Shown here piece by piece: positions 15,501 through 21,902 of a stretch of DNA of 22,117 bases. Every line of letters begins with the position of its first letter. The first letter of the stretch is position 1. The notes beneath the pieces were generated by a model, which was given only the letters and a program-made list of their open reading frames with translations, was not told where the DNA came from and ran no database searches. The stretch is taken from contig DBQB01000031.1 in the NCBI GenBank assembly GCA_002305685.1, positions 1-22,117 on the forward strand. The letters run 5' to 3'. This DNA comes from Ruminococcaceae bacterium UBA1405. GTDB lineage: Bacteria > Bacillota > Clostridia > Oscillospirales > Ruminococcaceae. Both the position numbers and the translations under genes were made by a program.

Positions 15501-16596
15501 GCGGCTCATTAAGATCGACAGCGAAACCAAAGAACCGATCTATGGAGCGGTGTTCAACCTCTATGACGCTAAAAACAATCTGCTTGGCGAGTATGAGACC
15601 AATCAGGATGGTATCATCGAGTTTCCCCGGGAACTGCCGGAGGGCAGGTACAAACTGAAGGAAATCAAGTGCGATGGTTATGTGGTCGACCCCACCATCC
15701 GTACCGTAGAGCTGAAGGCCGGGGAAACCACTGAGATCACCGTGGAGAACCGTCCGATGCGGGGTCAGATCCAGATCGTCAAAAAGGCGGCGGACGATAA
15801 CCCCATTACCAAGGACAAAGCGGGGGCGCTCCTGGATGGAGCTGAGTTTACCATTTACAACGACAAGCTGGAAGTGGTGGACGTGATCGTCACCGAAAAC
15901 GGCACAGCCACCAGCAAACCGCTCCCTCTGAACACTTATGCCATCAAGGAGACCTCCAGCCCGGAATACTACCGGACGGACGGTAAGGTGTTCTATGCCA
16001 CACTCAAGGTGGCGGATGACCTGGTACGCTTCGAGGTGCTCAATGAAAGTGTCGATGCGAATGTGACAATAGAGAAACGGGGCAATGTCGAGGTGCTGGC
16101 CGGGGACATCATGTCCTATGAGTTCTCTGAGGTTCGCAATGATTCCAATGTGCCGCTGGACGATTTCTATTGGCATGACAAGCTGCCTTCGGAAGTGCGG
16201 CTGGGTAAGATCATCACCGGCACCTGGTCGGAGCGGCTCACCTACTCGGTGGAATACAAAACCAACAAAAAGAGTGGCTGGAAGACGCTGGAGGATGGAC
16301 TTTCCAGCAAAACCAGCCATACACTGGACTGCGGCAGAGAGGCACTGGATCTGGCAGCCGGTGAATATGTCACCGAGATCCGCTTCAATTTCGGTACAGT
16401 CCAGGCCGGATTCCATGAGGAGAGCGGGCCGGTCCTCTATGTAACGACACTGGCAAACCTGGATGACGGATACCGGATCATCAACCGTACCGATGTGGGA
16501 GGCCGCATCGGAGAGGAGTGGATCGTTGCCAAGGATACCTGGATTACGGTAGTCTGGGGCAAGCCCAAGGGGGATCTGCCCAAGACGGGCGTTTAA
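12568..16596 (+). CDS. Large Cna_B-repeat adhesin with thioester-type domain and terminal LPKTG
   Basis: This is 1342 residues, ATG 12568. A signal peptide is at 1-28 (KKAKR, hydrophobic core, QAFA). An acidic, Pro/Ser/Glu-rich stretch spans about 45-145. A TQXA-like thioester domain spans about 180-310, with Cys216 (AFCGEWN) and Gln260 (AQAAIWAHIMG) as the candidate bond pair. About eight Cna_B/SpaA-type modules follow, starting near 366, 523, 616, 706, 797, 886, 976 and 1066. Each opens with a Lys strand (ITIRKHD, LTIYKHE, ITIEKID) and most close with a Glu in a V-x-E-x-x-x-P-x-G-Y pattern, as needed for isopeptide bonds. A distinct beta domain, 1161-1330, precedes LPKTGV, the last six residues. 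There is no hydrophobic tail after LPKTG. Role: probable mating or host-surface adhesin, handled by the sortase at 10179. Confidence 0.88.
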   Translation: MRKKAKRILAMALTVVMLMGVMPTQAFAANTADTAGLLAPQQISDSGAASDEEEEETVIISPPAEPEDGETESPPSASAEEEKETSADGAVPGETEPDAEEEKNPDENNTDSAGPDAGQAPEKDPDSELTIGASNGENSPALPEDDASAHWLQQYQQAALAASGMTMLRSRSVRASSASPSYSMITWSGGQLEFANGAYLGSPMPKIYLNGEIAFCGEWNGETPAGDYIQSGQGNDSTIKQILANYDKSGKSNADYAAAQAAIWAHIMGTSVSSWGGCPGASSADEIFNGNADASNLKYNYLSWIGGTQDLITYNTEENPDPGPDPEIDPDDYPEDQYRIEVETDTQTETEVRNRKTYEYSDAIGQITIRKHDEKDESLDGALFDIDVAFSDGTHTTVENWEVDNGARLFTWTRPKDNHDPATVTVTEVKAPAGYLLDPTPQAAVVAPTYTRVTHVETWTVTIVTETTSSTVIEIESGEVVAESESSSSAETESDPQVEEFTDFIAGDRETTMTFTNTAMPCSLTIYKHETGNRDIALEGATFRIRYADPHVSAQVWTQTTDRWGEIILPLPAEGALIVEELFAPEGYVMAEKNTYDVTVAKGEHKTLDIPNDKKSTITIEKIDSVTLQPLEGVVFEVSVKNGKSLGDFTTDAGGRIVVEPLEPGQIYEVKEKRALPGYLLDETVHEIKLDAAENPVLKLKNTPENPLIISKKDAITGDPIPDTVFEVRHSDGRMVGEVATGENGMAVVTGKDVVPGWYLVTEVQANPAYIATGEAKLVELKYGAAAMVTFENRPRTGLQIRKVDDVTGEPIPDVGFYIEEIDGRTIGTYYTDDAGIINLPDQEEIWVQVTEIQPADGYKPDPTPRSMKLESGKLNIMEWRNQPWPTLKIVKLDADTKQPMEGVKIRVYDKFHREVGTYTTNQLGQILLSGVDGGETLYLQEVEPLPGYQLDETVHEVTLAWGQTSTVELLNEPLSTLRLIKIDSETKEPIYGAVFNLYDAKNNLLGEYETNQDGIIEFPRELPEGRYKLKEIKCDGYVVDPTIRTVELKAGETTEITVENRPMRGQIQIVKKAADDNPITKDKAGALLDGAEFTIYNDKLEVVDVIVTENGTATSKPLPLNTYAIKETSSPEYYRTDGKVFYATLKVADDLVRFEVLNESVDANVTIEKRGNVEVLAGDIMSYEFSEVRNDSNVPLDDFYWHDKLPSEVRLGKIITGTWSERLTYSVEYKTNKKSGWKTLEDGLSSKTSHTLDCGREALDLAAGEYVTEIRFNFGTVQAGFHEESGPVLYVTTLANLDDGYRIINRTDVGGRIGEEWIVAKDTWITVVWGKPKGDLPKTGV

Positions 16597-16605
16597 CGCA
16601 AAAAA

Positions 16606-16640
16606 GCAGCGGCGGGATTTCCCGCCGCTGCCCCTATTTT
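16606..16640. terminator. Bidirectional terminator between adhesin and HEPN gene
   Basis: A perfect 11-bp stem, GCAGCGGCGGG (16606-16616) with CCCGCCGCTGC (16621-16631), encloses ATTT. Leftward it is followed by TTTTTT (16600-16605), a strong terminator for the HEPN gene. Rightward the T-run begins after CCCTA and is weaker. It separates the converging adhesin and HEPN transcripts. Confidence 0.8.
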
Positions 16641-17032
16641 TGGGAGTTCAGATAGGTTGTGACTGCATCCAGAAAACGTCTTGCGTCTGCCAGCTGCTGA
16701 ACGACATCCTCCCGGGAGATGATGAAGAAATCTTCATAATCGCAGTTTTGACGGATGCTGAAAGCGTCCCGGACCACATCGGAATATTCCCGGTCAAACA
16801 TTCCCGTCTTGATATAGTGCTGCTGGAAGTGGGAAATAACGCCGGAATGCTTTTTGAAATCCACGCCTTCCAACGCAAGCAGCGCCCGCACAGCGTGAAA
16901 GATGGCGTAGTAGGAGCGGTTGGCGCTGTCGGTGTAAAGGCCATCGTCCAGAAGGCATTTGGCGGCAATGTAGCACTCCTCCGCTTTTGAAAGCCTGTAT
17001 TGGGAGAGGGCCTGTCTCGATGGTTCAAGCAC
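16634..17032 (-). CDS. HEPN-domain protein, probable toxin of a HEPN-MNT pair
   Basis: This is 132 residues from GTG 17030-17032, overlapping the end of the MNT gene by 8 nt. HEPN proteins of this class are RNases or ribosome-associated toxins that are held in check by a partner nucleotidyltransferase. The domain covers about 8-125, with A-E-E-C-Y-I-A-A-K-C-L-L-D-D-G and the signature RSYYAIFH (Arg39 to His46, an R-x6-H arrangement), followed by A-V-R-A-L-L. The close overlap and the order MNT then HEPN match known pairs. It differs from the R-x4-H-x-Y motif of classic HepT, so the control mechanism may differ. Its end lies next to a strong leftward terminator. Confidence 0.8.
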   Translation of the reverse strand: MLEPSRQALSQYRLSKAEECYIAAKCLLDDGLYTDSANRSYYAIFHAVRALLALEGVDFKKHSGVISHFQQHYIKTGMFDREYSDVVRDAFSIRQNCDYEDFFIISREDVVQQLADARRFLDAVTTYLNSQK

Positions 17033-17366
17033 TGATCCGGACCCCCTCTTTTGTCACATTTCGGAAGAAGGGCAAGGTATCCTGCCAGGCATAGAATGTG
17101 TCCGCGTCCTGCAGCTTGAGGGAGGTAAAAACCTCATATTTCAAATCCAGGCCGGTGCCGAACCGACTCCATTCCCGGCGCTGCCGCGCCAGCTGTTCCG
17201 CAGGCTGCCGGACCAGGATCATGATGTCCACATCCGATTCCTCATCCGCATCCCCGCGGGCGTGAGAACCATACAGGATGACCCCATCCAGATTGCTGCC
17301 AAAGCAATCCTGGGCATGGGCAAGCACCTCAGACAGAAGCTGATGCAGATTGGCCTGGCTGCACAT
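17025..17366 (-). CDS. MNT-type nucleotidyltransferase, probable antitoxin partner of the HEPN protein
   Basis: This is 113 residues from the ATG at 17364-17366, behind AAAGGGGG. The polymerase-beta-like nucleotidyltransferase motif is clear: GSHARG (33-38) followed by SDVDIMI, with Asp45 and Asp47 as the metal ligands. In characterised HEPN-MNT systems the MNT partner AMPylates the HEPN toxin and neutralises it; applying that here is inference. A promoter with a TATACT -10 box lies at 17402-17430, so the pair has its own transcription start. The leftward orientation, opposite to the ICE genes, suggests a cargo cassette. Confidence 0.82.
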   Translation of the reverse strand: MCSQANLHQLLSEVLAHAQDCFGSNLDGVILYGSHARGDADEESDVDIMILVRQPAEQLARQRREWSRFGTGLDLKYEVFTSLKLQDADTFYAWQDTLPFFRNVTKEGVRISA

Positions 17367-17401
17367 ACGGATATCCCCCTTTCCATAGCTTTTCTAAAAA
17401 C

Positions 17402-17430
17402 AGTATACCGTAAACGGCAGGCAAATACAA
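17402..17430 (-). promoter_or_regulatory. Promoter of the MNT-HEPN pair
   Basis: Read leftward: TTGTAT (17425-17430), a 17-bp spacer, then TATACT (17402-17407), 35 nt before the MNT ATG. The same -35, spacer length and -10 occur upstream of the Phd/YefM gene. Confidence 0.55.
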
Positions 17431-17453
17431 CATTCCGAAAGCGCCGGCGGGAA

Positions 17454-17693
17454 TCATTTTGCCAGTTCCCGAAACGCTTCGGGATTTTCCTCAATCAGCT
17501 GATCCGCAGCCCGGTCCACCAAAGAGCGGCGGTATGCCTGGAAGCTGTCATACTCGGAAAAGTCCACAACGGCATACCGGGGTTTATTGTTTTTCAGGAT
17601 AACGGCGGCTCCCTGCTCATCCACCAGGCGGGCTACCTTGGAAAAATTCTGGTTTGCTTCGGTCATGGTAACCAATGCGTTGGTACTGATCAT
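17454..17693 (-). CDS. Solitary Phd/YefM-family antitoxin
   Basis: This is 79 residues from the ATG at 17691-17693, with GAGGTGG 8 nt upstream; a GTG at 17703-17705 overlaps that site and is rejected. The N-terminus has the Phd/YefM pattern: T-N-A-L-V-T-M-T-E-A-N-Q-N-F-S-K-V-A-R-L-V-D-E-Q-G-A-A-V-I-L-K-N-N-K-P-R-Y-A-V-V. This is the DNA-binding and dimerisation part. The C-terminal tail (YRRSLVDRAADQLIEENPEAF) is where such antitoxins hold a toxin. No RelE, ParE or Doc-type gene follows; the next leftward gene is the MNT protein, 87 nt on. It may be an orphan antitoxin, or may regulate the HEPN-MNT genes. Confidence 0.78.
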   Translation of the reverse strand: MISTNALVTMTEANQNFSKVARLVDEQGAAVILKNNKPRYAVVDFSEYDSFQAYRRSLVDRAADQLIEENPEAFRELAK

Positions 17694-17714
17694 CACAGGA
17701 ACCACCTCAACTAT

Positions 17715-17743
17715 AGTATACGCAAAATATAGGATAAATACAA
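17715..17743 (-). promoter_or_regulatory. Promoter of the Phd/YefM gene
   Basis: Read leftward: TTGTAT (17738-17743), 17-bp spacer, TATACT (17715-17720). Both boxes and the following TT equal those of the MNT-HEPN promoter. The region is A/T-rich and contains the short palindrome CTATAG (711-716 of the 17,000s), a possible antitoxin operator. Confidence 0.55.
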
Positions 17744-17769
17744 CCTATTTTGGAAGAAAGGAGGAGCAT

Positions 17770-18390
17770 ATGCCGATTGTTCAGAATATCCTCCATGTTC
17801 AGGGCGGCAGCGCACAAGCTGCTGCCCTTTTTGATTTTATCGCAGACCGACGGTATGGGCGGGGATCGGTGGATCTGAGTCGGATCACCCCTATGCCGCC
17901 CTGGGTCTATCGTCAGCCAACCAATCTGGATCTTCTGGCGAAATACGGAGAAGAAAACTGTTCCCGGGGCTGGTGCCTGCAGAACTGGGGAGTGGATCAG
18001 AATACCCTGCGCCCACAGAAAAGCGCCAGGGAGTACGATGGAGGAACCTCCGTCCGCTTTCAGACCGCGGATCGGGATGTAAGGGAACTGATCCGCAAGC
18101 TGTCGCTGGTGTTCAAAGACCTCTATCTGGATTACCTGTGGGCCAGCGAAGACGTGGGCAGCCTGGTGGGCGCGGCGCAGTACCGGGATGGCGAAGCGCT
18201 GATCGAATTTATTCCTGCTCCGGGAAGCCGGGCGGCTATTGAAAAAGCCCTGGATATCCTGGGGGCCAAAGTGTCCGATTTCGGTCTGGTCTACAATCCC
18301 ACTCTGGGAAGCTATGAATACAAAGGAGGAGTTGCCAATGAACGAAAAAGAACTGATCCGACAGGGCGGAATGCCCATCGGGTATTTTGA
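17770..18390 (+). CDS. YubB-like (DUF1281-type) ferredoxin-fold protein
   Basis: This is 206 residues from ATG 17770, behind AAAGGAGG. The N-terminus (IVQNILHVQGG), a Pro-Met-Pro-P segment (41-44), and W-C-L-x-N-W-G (68-74) followed later by a V-R-F-x-T-A strand resemble the YubB ferredoxin-like domain found on plasmids, phages and ICEs. The function is unknown. The last 18 residues or so run over the ribosome binding site and 53 nt of the next gene and look non-conserved, as though an earlier stop has been lost. It begins a new rightward operon after the leftward cargo block, and the divergent promoter region is shared with the Phd gene. Confidence 0.65.
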   Translation: MPIVQNILHVQGGSAQAAALFDFIADRRYGRGSVDLSRITPMPPWVYRQPTNLDLLAKYGEENCSRGWCLQNWGVDQNTLRPQKSAREYDGGTSVRFQTADRDVRELIRKLSLVFKDLYLDYLWASEDVGSLVGAAQYRDGEALIEFIPAPGSRAAIEKALDILGAKVSDFGLVYNPTLGSYEYKGGVANERKRTDPTGRNAHRVF

Positions 18391-18850
18391 TGGCGAAAAC
18401 GCGGTGATGGATGCCGCCTTTATCGGCTGTGATACAGGACGGCGCCTGGTCCGGGAAGGCCGGGCGGTACGCTGGCAGAACGGCCTGGCGGAAAAGCTGA
18501 GGAACCTGGAACAGAACGTACCCTCTGTGCGCCGGGTGCGGGTTTATCAGCTGAAGCCGGATGTTGATCCGGCCAGGAAATTTATCGGTTACCAGGAACT
18601 GAAGGAGTTGTCTGGAGGTCCAGCCCTGAAAGAATATCGGGAAGTATTCTGCGGTCAGCTGGATACAGACAATCCGGACGAACTGTATGAGCGGTTCAAT
18701 GCCGCAAAGCTGCCAAAGGGATATCGGGGACACCGGTTGTCCATTTCGGATCTGTTGGAGCTGATCGGTGAGGATACCTCGGAATTTTGGTATCTGGATC
18801 TGAATGGGTTTATCCCTGTGAAATTTGACAAGGAGGAATCGGAAGAATGA
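18338..18850 (+). CDS. YodL domain protein
   Basis: This is 170 residues from ATG 18338, with GGAGGAG upstream; an in-frame ATG at 18239 lies inside the previous gene without a site. Residues about 67-163 match the YodL domain: V-R-V-Y-Q-L-K, F-I-G-Y-Q-E-L, Y-x-x-V-F-C-G-Q-L, a D-E-L-Y-E-R-F-N helix, G-Y-R-G-H-R-L-S-I-S-D-L-L (128-140) and F-W-Y-L-D-L-N-G-F-I-P. The N-terminal 60 residues contain an M-D-A-A-F-I-G-C-D-T-G-R-R-L-V region of unknown role. YodL domains are common on Clostridia ICEs and lack a defined activity. It overlaps the next gene as ATGA. Confidence 0.72.
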   Translation: MNEKELIRQGGMPIGYFDGENAVMDAAFIGCDTGRRLVREGRAVRWQNGLAEKLRNLEQNVPSVRRVRVYQLKPDVDPARKFIGYQELKELSGGPALKEYREVFCGQLDTDNPDELYERFNAAKLPKGYRGHRLSISDLLELIGEDTSEFWYLDLNGFIPVKFDKEESEE

Positions 18851-19233
18851 AACAGAAAGAGCAGAAGAATGGTATGAATCCTTCGCAGGAGCAGCTCCCT
18901 GCTGTGGAGATGCGTGTGAATCGGCTGGGTACAGGAGATGGCCATTGCCTGGCGCATCTTTCCGTTACCCTGGGAGGTGTCTTTGCGGTACGGGGTCTTC
19001 GTCTGATGGAGGGAAAGAACGGTCCGTTCCTGAACTTTCCCAGTTATAAAAGTGGCAATGGGTATCAGGACATCTGTTTCCCGGTTTCCGCACAGCTGCG
19101 CCAGCAGATGACCGATGCGGCAGTGACAGCATACCATCAGGTACTGGACCGGCACCAGGCTGAGACTGCCGCACAGAGCCAGGCGGAACCGGAAGAACCG
19201 GAGCCTGCCTCCGGTATTGGTATGCAGATGTAA
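18847..19233 (+). CDS. SpoVG-like protein
   Basis: This is 128 residues; ATG 18847 overlaps the TGA at 18848-18850. Residues about 19-100 follow the SpoVG pattern: an E-M-R-V-N-R-L strand, C-L-A-H-L-S-V-T-L-G-G-V-F-A-V-R-G-L-R-L, then E-G-K-N-G-P-F-L-N-F-P-S, Y-Q-D-I-C-F-P-V, L-R-Q-Q-M, ending in a helix. SpoVG proteins bind nucleic acid and regulate gene expression in Gram-positive bacteria; copies on ICEs are usual and untested. The tail is Glu/Pro-rich. The host copy would be elsewhere. Confidence 0.75.
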   Translation: MKQKEQKNGMNPSQEQLPAVEMRVNRLGTGDGHCLAHLSVTLGGVFAVRGLRLMEGKNGPFLNFPSYKSGNGYQDICFPVSAQLRQQMTDAAVTAYHQVLDRHQAETAAQSQAEPEEPEPASGIGMQM

Positions 19234-19251
19234 TGGATGGAGGAGAACAAT

Positions 19252-19587
19252 ATGAAAAAGAAGATTTGTATTCAGGGAGCGGTTGCTGCCCTGATGGCCG
19301 CTCTGATGACTGTCCCTGCACTGGCGGCGCCTACCGGGGATGTTTCCGGAGTAATTGAGCAGACCTGGCAGAGTGCGGCAACCCAGATCAAGACGGTGGT
19401 CAACAGCGTGGTATTTCCTGCTCTGGATATGATCCTGGTGGTGCTGCTGTTCGTCAAAATCGCCAGCGCCTATATGGACTACCGCAAGCATGGGCAGATG
19501 GAATGGGCGCCCATTGCGATCCTTTTCGCGGGACTGATCTTTTCCCTGACTGCACCCACCTATATCTGGACCATCCTCGGGATCTGA
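19252..19587 (+). CDS. DUF3852-type small membrane protein of the mating channel
   Basis: This is 111 residues from ATG 19252, with GGAGGAG upstream; ATG 19237 lies before that site and is rejected. Residues 1-26 form a signal peptide ending ALAA. Two membrane helices follow, at about 53-74 and 86-108, linked by a short basic loop (DYRKHGQ). This size and topology recall VirB2/TrbC-type pilins, and DUF3852 proteins sit just upstream of the VirB6/TrbL-like gene on Tn1549-type elements. Here one unrelated-looking gene (19605-20540) separates the two. Pilin function is inference. Confidence 0.72.
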   Translation: MKKKICIQGAVAALMAALMTVPALAAPTGDVSGVIEQTWQSAATQIKTVVNSVVFPALDMILVVLLFVKIASAYMDYRKHGQMEWAPIAILFAGLIFSLTAPTYIWTILGI

Positions 19588-19604
19588 GCAGGAGGTAGAA
19601 AAGA

Positions 19605-20540
19605 ATGGAACGCTGGGAAATGATCCTTTCCAGTACCAATAAAGAATTGGATGTGGTTACCTACATCAGGGAACATCTTCCCGAAAACGGGGAACTGGAT
19701 CTGGCTGCTCTTTTGCAGGATGTTCAAAAGAGAGAAAGCACGCCATCTGATGTCCGGGAAGGCGATTCGTGCTTTGAGATGATGGCAGTGGCGGAAATTG
19801 TAATGGGATGTCTTCATGATGATCTAAGCGGCCTGGATGATGAGAAAAAAGGGATGGGACAACATCAAAAATCCCAATCCATCACCTCCTTCACAGCCGG
19901 GAAAAAGGATATTCTGCGGTTGCGTGATTATCTTTGCGATTCGCTATATTATGCCAGGAAATATGTTCTGACGTCGAAAAAACTGATAGGCGGAGACGGT
20001 TTTATGGATAAGGACTGGCACAACTGGCAGGAACATATGGGATCGCTGATACAATGCCTCGACGGACTTCTTGTCCGATCAGAAGGCACAGTAGATCTGT
20101 GTTCCGCACCAAGCATACAAAAAGGAGAGATGATGCAAACAGGTATTTTTGGAATCACTCAGGATACTTTTGTTCGTGAACTGCAGGAACAGTTCAGTTG
20201 CAGTGAGCAAGCAGCCAGTCGATGGATACAATTTGCCGAAGAATGTGTGAAAGAAAGCCAATATGTGGAGTTTCAGCAAATTACCAATAGTGCTGCTGAA
20301 AAAAACCGTTGGATGGAGGCAACCCTGGCAGGATTGATACACGTCCGAAATACCATTGGGCTGGATGCAGCCCAGAAAGTGTGTGAACTTGCCTCAGTGC
20401 CTCAGTGCTTGTATCCATTTGAAATGATTGAGGCTGCCAAATGCCTACAGAATGGCGGTTCACTGGAAGATATTGTTGAGCTGATCGAAAATGGCACCAT
20501 CATAAACGATAAGGAAGAAGGATTCCTTCAAATGGGCTAA
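19605..20540 (+). CDS. Unrecognised helical protein inserted between two transfer genes
   Basis: This is 311 residues from ATG 19605, behind AGGAGG. There is no signal peptide or membrane segment. It is predicted helical throughout, with a modest number of cysteines, and its second half is richer in A/T than the flanking genes. A good internal ribosome binding site (AAAGGAG at 20121-20127) precedes ATG 20133, which would yield a separate C-terminal product of about 135 residues starting MQTGIFGITQDTF. The protein may be a fusion of two units, or the gene may make two products. I do not recognise a family. Its position between DUF3852 and TrbL-like genes suggests a later insertion. Confidence 0.65.
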   Translation: MERWEMILSSTNKELDVVTYIREHLPENGELDLAALLQDVQKRESTPSDVREGDSCFEMMAVAEIVMGCLHDDLSGLDDEKKGMGQHQKSQSITSFTAGKKDILRLRDYLCDSLYYARKYVLTSKKLIGGDGFMDKDWHNWQEHMGSLIQCLDGLLVRSEGTVDLCSAPSIQKGEMMQTGIFGITQDTFVRELQEQFSCSEQAASRWIQFAEECVKESQYVEFQQITNSAAEKNRWMEATLAGLIHVRNTIGLDAAQKVCELASVPQCLYPFEMIEAAKCLQNGGSLEDIVELIENGTIINDKEEGFLQMG

Positions 20541-20633
20541 AAGCGGCTGTAAAAATATTTGTATTGCAGTTAAAATGCTTTCCGCACCTTGCATCGAAGG
20601 AAAAGAGAAAGTAACACGAGGGAGGTGGTTCCA

Positions 20634-21485
20634 TTGTTCATCTGGGACTTTGTAGCGGATACCGTTCTTGGACAGATTTTTGACTGGGTCTATGGAAAAA
20701 TCGTGGAATTCCTGGGAGAATTCTTTTCCATGATGAACGGAATGGGAAGCGAACTGTTTGAATTTGTGTGGGTACAGGCTGTGGTGGAATTCTTTCGCTA
20801 CTTCGGATGGGCGCTCTATGGTGTGGGCCTCGTGGTCGCCGTGTTTGAGGCTGCGCTGGAGTACCAGTCTGGACGGACCACAGCGATCCGGGATCTGGCC
20901 CTGGGAAGCCTGAAGGGATTTCTTGCTGCCAGTTTGTTTACCACAGTGCCGGTGGAACTGTATAAACTCTGCATTGACCTCCAGGGAAGCCTCTCTTCCG
21001 GCATTGCGGGAGCGTCCCATACCGAAGGGATCAGCAATATGGCCCGAGCCGCACTGGGAACCCTGAATGGATATGGCGTTTTCATCGCGATCTTTCTGCT
21101 GATTCTGATGGGATATAGTGTCATCAAAATCTTTTTTGCTAATCTCAAGAGAGGCGGAATCCTGCTGATTCAGATTGCGGTGGGAAGCCTTTATCTGTTC
21201 AGCCTTCCCCGGGGCTATGCGGACGGATTTTACAGCTGGTGCCGCCAGATTGCGGGGCTTTGCCTGACAGCGTTCCTGCAGACCACCATTCTGATTGCGG
21301 GACTAATGGTCTGGAATGAAAATATGCTCCTGGGCTGTGGGCTGATGCTTTCCGCTTCTGAGATCCCCAGAGTAGCCCAGCAGTTCGGCCTGGAAACCAC
21401 AACCAGAGCCAATATCATGTCTGCGGTGTATGCTACTCAGACCATTGTGAATCTGACCCGGAATATTGCCGCTGCCGTTAAATAG
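20634..21485 (+). CDS. TrbL/VirB6-like conjugal transfer membrane protein
   Basis: This is 283 residues from TTG 20634, with GGGAGGTGG at about 20620-20628; the ATG at 20589 is upstream of that site and would add a basic non-membrane leader. There are several hydrophobic segments at about 54-74, 94-112, 146-168, 174-192, 206-228 and 231-242. The amphipathic aromatic N-terminus and the polytopic layout are typical of the VirB6/TrbL channel subunit of type IV secretion systems in Gram-positive ICEs. It would form part of the inner DNA-transfer channel with VirB4 and the DUF3852 protein. A non-T-tract hairpin follows at 21506-21527. Confidence 0.75.
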   Translation: MFIWDFVADTVLGQIFDWVYGKIVEFLGEFFSMMNGMGSELFEFVWVQAVVEFFRYFGWALYGVGLVVAVFEAALEYQSGRTTAIRDLALGSLKGFLAASLFTTVPVELYKLCIDLQGSLSSGIAGASHTEGISNMARAALGTLNGYGVFIAIFLLILMGYSVIKIFFANLKRGGILLIQIAVGSLYLFSLPRGYADGFYSWCRQIAGLCLTAFLQTTILIAGLMVWNENMLLGCGLMLSASEIPRVAQQFGLETTTRANIMSAVYATQTIVNLTRNIAAAVK

Positions 21486-21505
21486 TACAGCACGATCCTC
21501 AAAAG

Positions 21506-21527
21506 CCGCCGAATCAAATTTCGGCGG
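21506..21527 (+). terminator. Hairpin after the TrbL-like gene, weak terminator or processing site
   Basis: CCGCCGAA (21506-21513) pairs with TTCGGCGG (21520-21527) around a 6-nt loop. No T-tract follows, so it may stabilise or mark the transcript end rather than terminate. The next gene starts 39 nt later. Confidence 0.4.
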
Positions 21528-21566
21528 TAATACATAGTTTCTTTGCAATCGAAAGGAGGAACAGAC

Positions 21567-21902
21567 ATGAAGCTTGTGTATATCGCTTCACCTTACGCCG
21601 GGGACATCCCAAACAATGTGGAGCGGGCGAAAGAGTACTGTAAGCGGGCGCTGGAGCAGGGGGTGATCCCGGTAGCGCCTCATTTGCTGTATCCGCAGTT
21701 CCTGGAGGACAACGATCCAGCAGAGCGTAGCCTCGGCCTGCGAGCGGGGTTGGAACTGCTTGCCCGCTGTGATGAAATGTGGGTCTTTGGAGGAGAGATC
21801 TCACCGGGCATGAGTCGGGAAATCCAATTTGCCCAGGGACGTGACATCCCCATCCGGCAATGGGAACCGGAGGCAGGTATGGAACGGGGGCTTTCCATAT
21901 GA
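21567..21902 (+). CDS. DUF4406-like (nucleoside 2-deoxyribosyltransferase-fold) protein
   Basis: This is 111 residues from ATG 21567, behind AAAGGAGG; an upstream ATG at 21543 is before that site. The pattern is clear: V-Y-I-A-S-P-Y-A-G, an N-x-E-R-A-K-E-Y-C helix, V-I-P-V-A-P-H-L-L-Y-P-Q-F-L, L-A-R-C-D-E-M-W-V-F-G, then I-S-P-G-M-S-R-E-I-x-x-A. This is the fold of nucleoside 2-deoxyribosyltransferases, used by phage and ICE proteins that have no proven activity. The stop overlaps the next gene as ATGA, tying it to a DNA methyltransferase. A role with nucleotides or modified bases is speculative. Confidence 0.75.
   Translation: MKLVYIASPYAGDIPNNVERAKEYCKRALEQGVIPVAPHLLYPQFLEDNDPAERSLGLRAGLELLARCDEMWVFGGEISPGMSREIQFAQGRDIPIRQWEPEAGMERGLSI

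Noticed and set aside
13500..16100. Repeated DNA within the adhesin as a possible CRISPR or mobile repeat
   Set aside because: The repeats encode diverged Cna_B modules of about 85-90 residues; they are protein repeats without identical DNA units or spacers.
14413..16416. Long leftward open frame of 667 codons opposite the adhesin
   Set aside because: It is the mirror of a repetitive, GC-biased coding region. It has no ribosome binding site and no domain, while the rightward frame has a signal peptide, Cna_B modules and LPKTG.
17262..17732. Rightward frame of 156 codons across the MNT and Phd/YefM genes
   Set aside because: It is antisense to two well-supported leftward genes and has no signal of its own.
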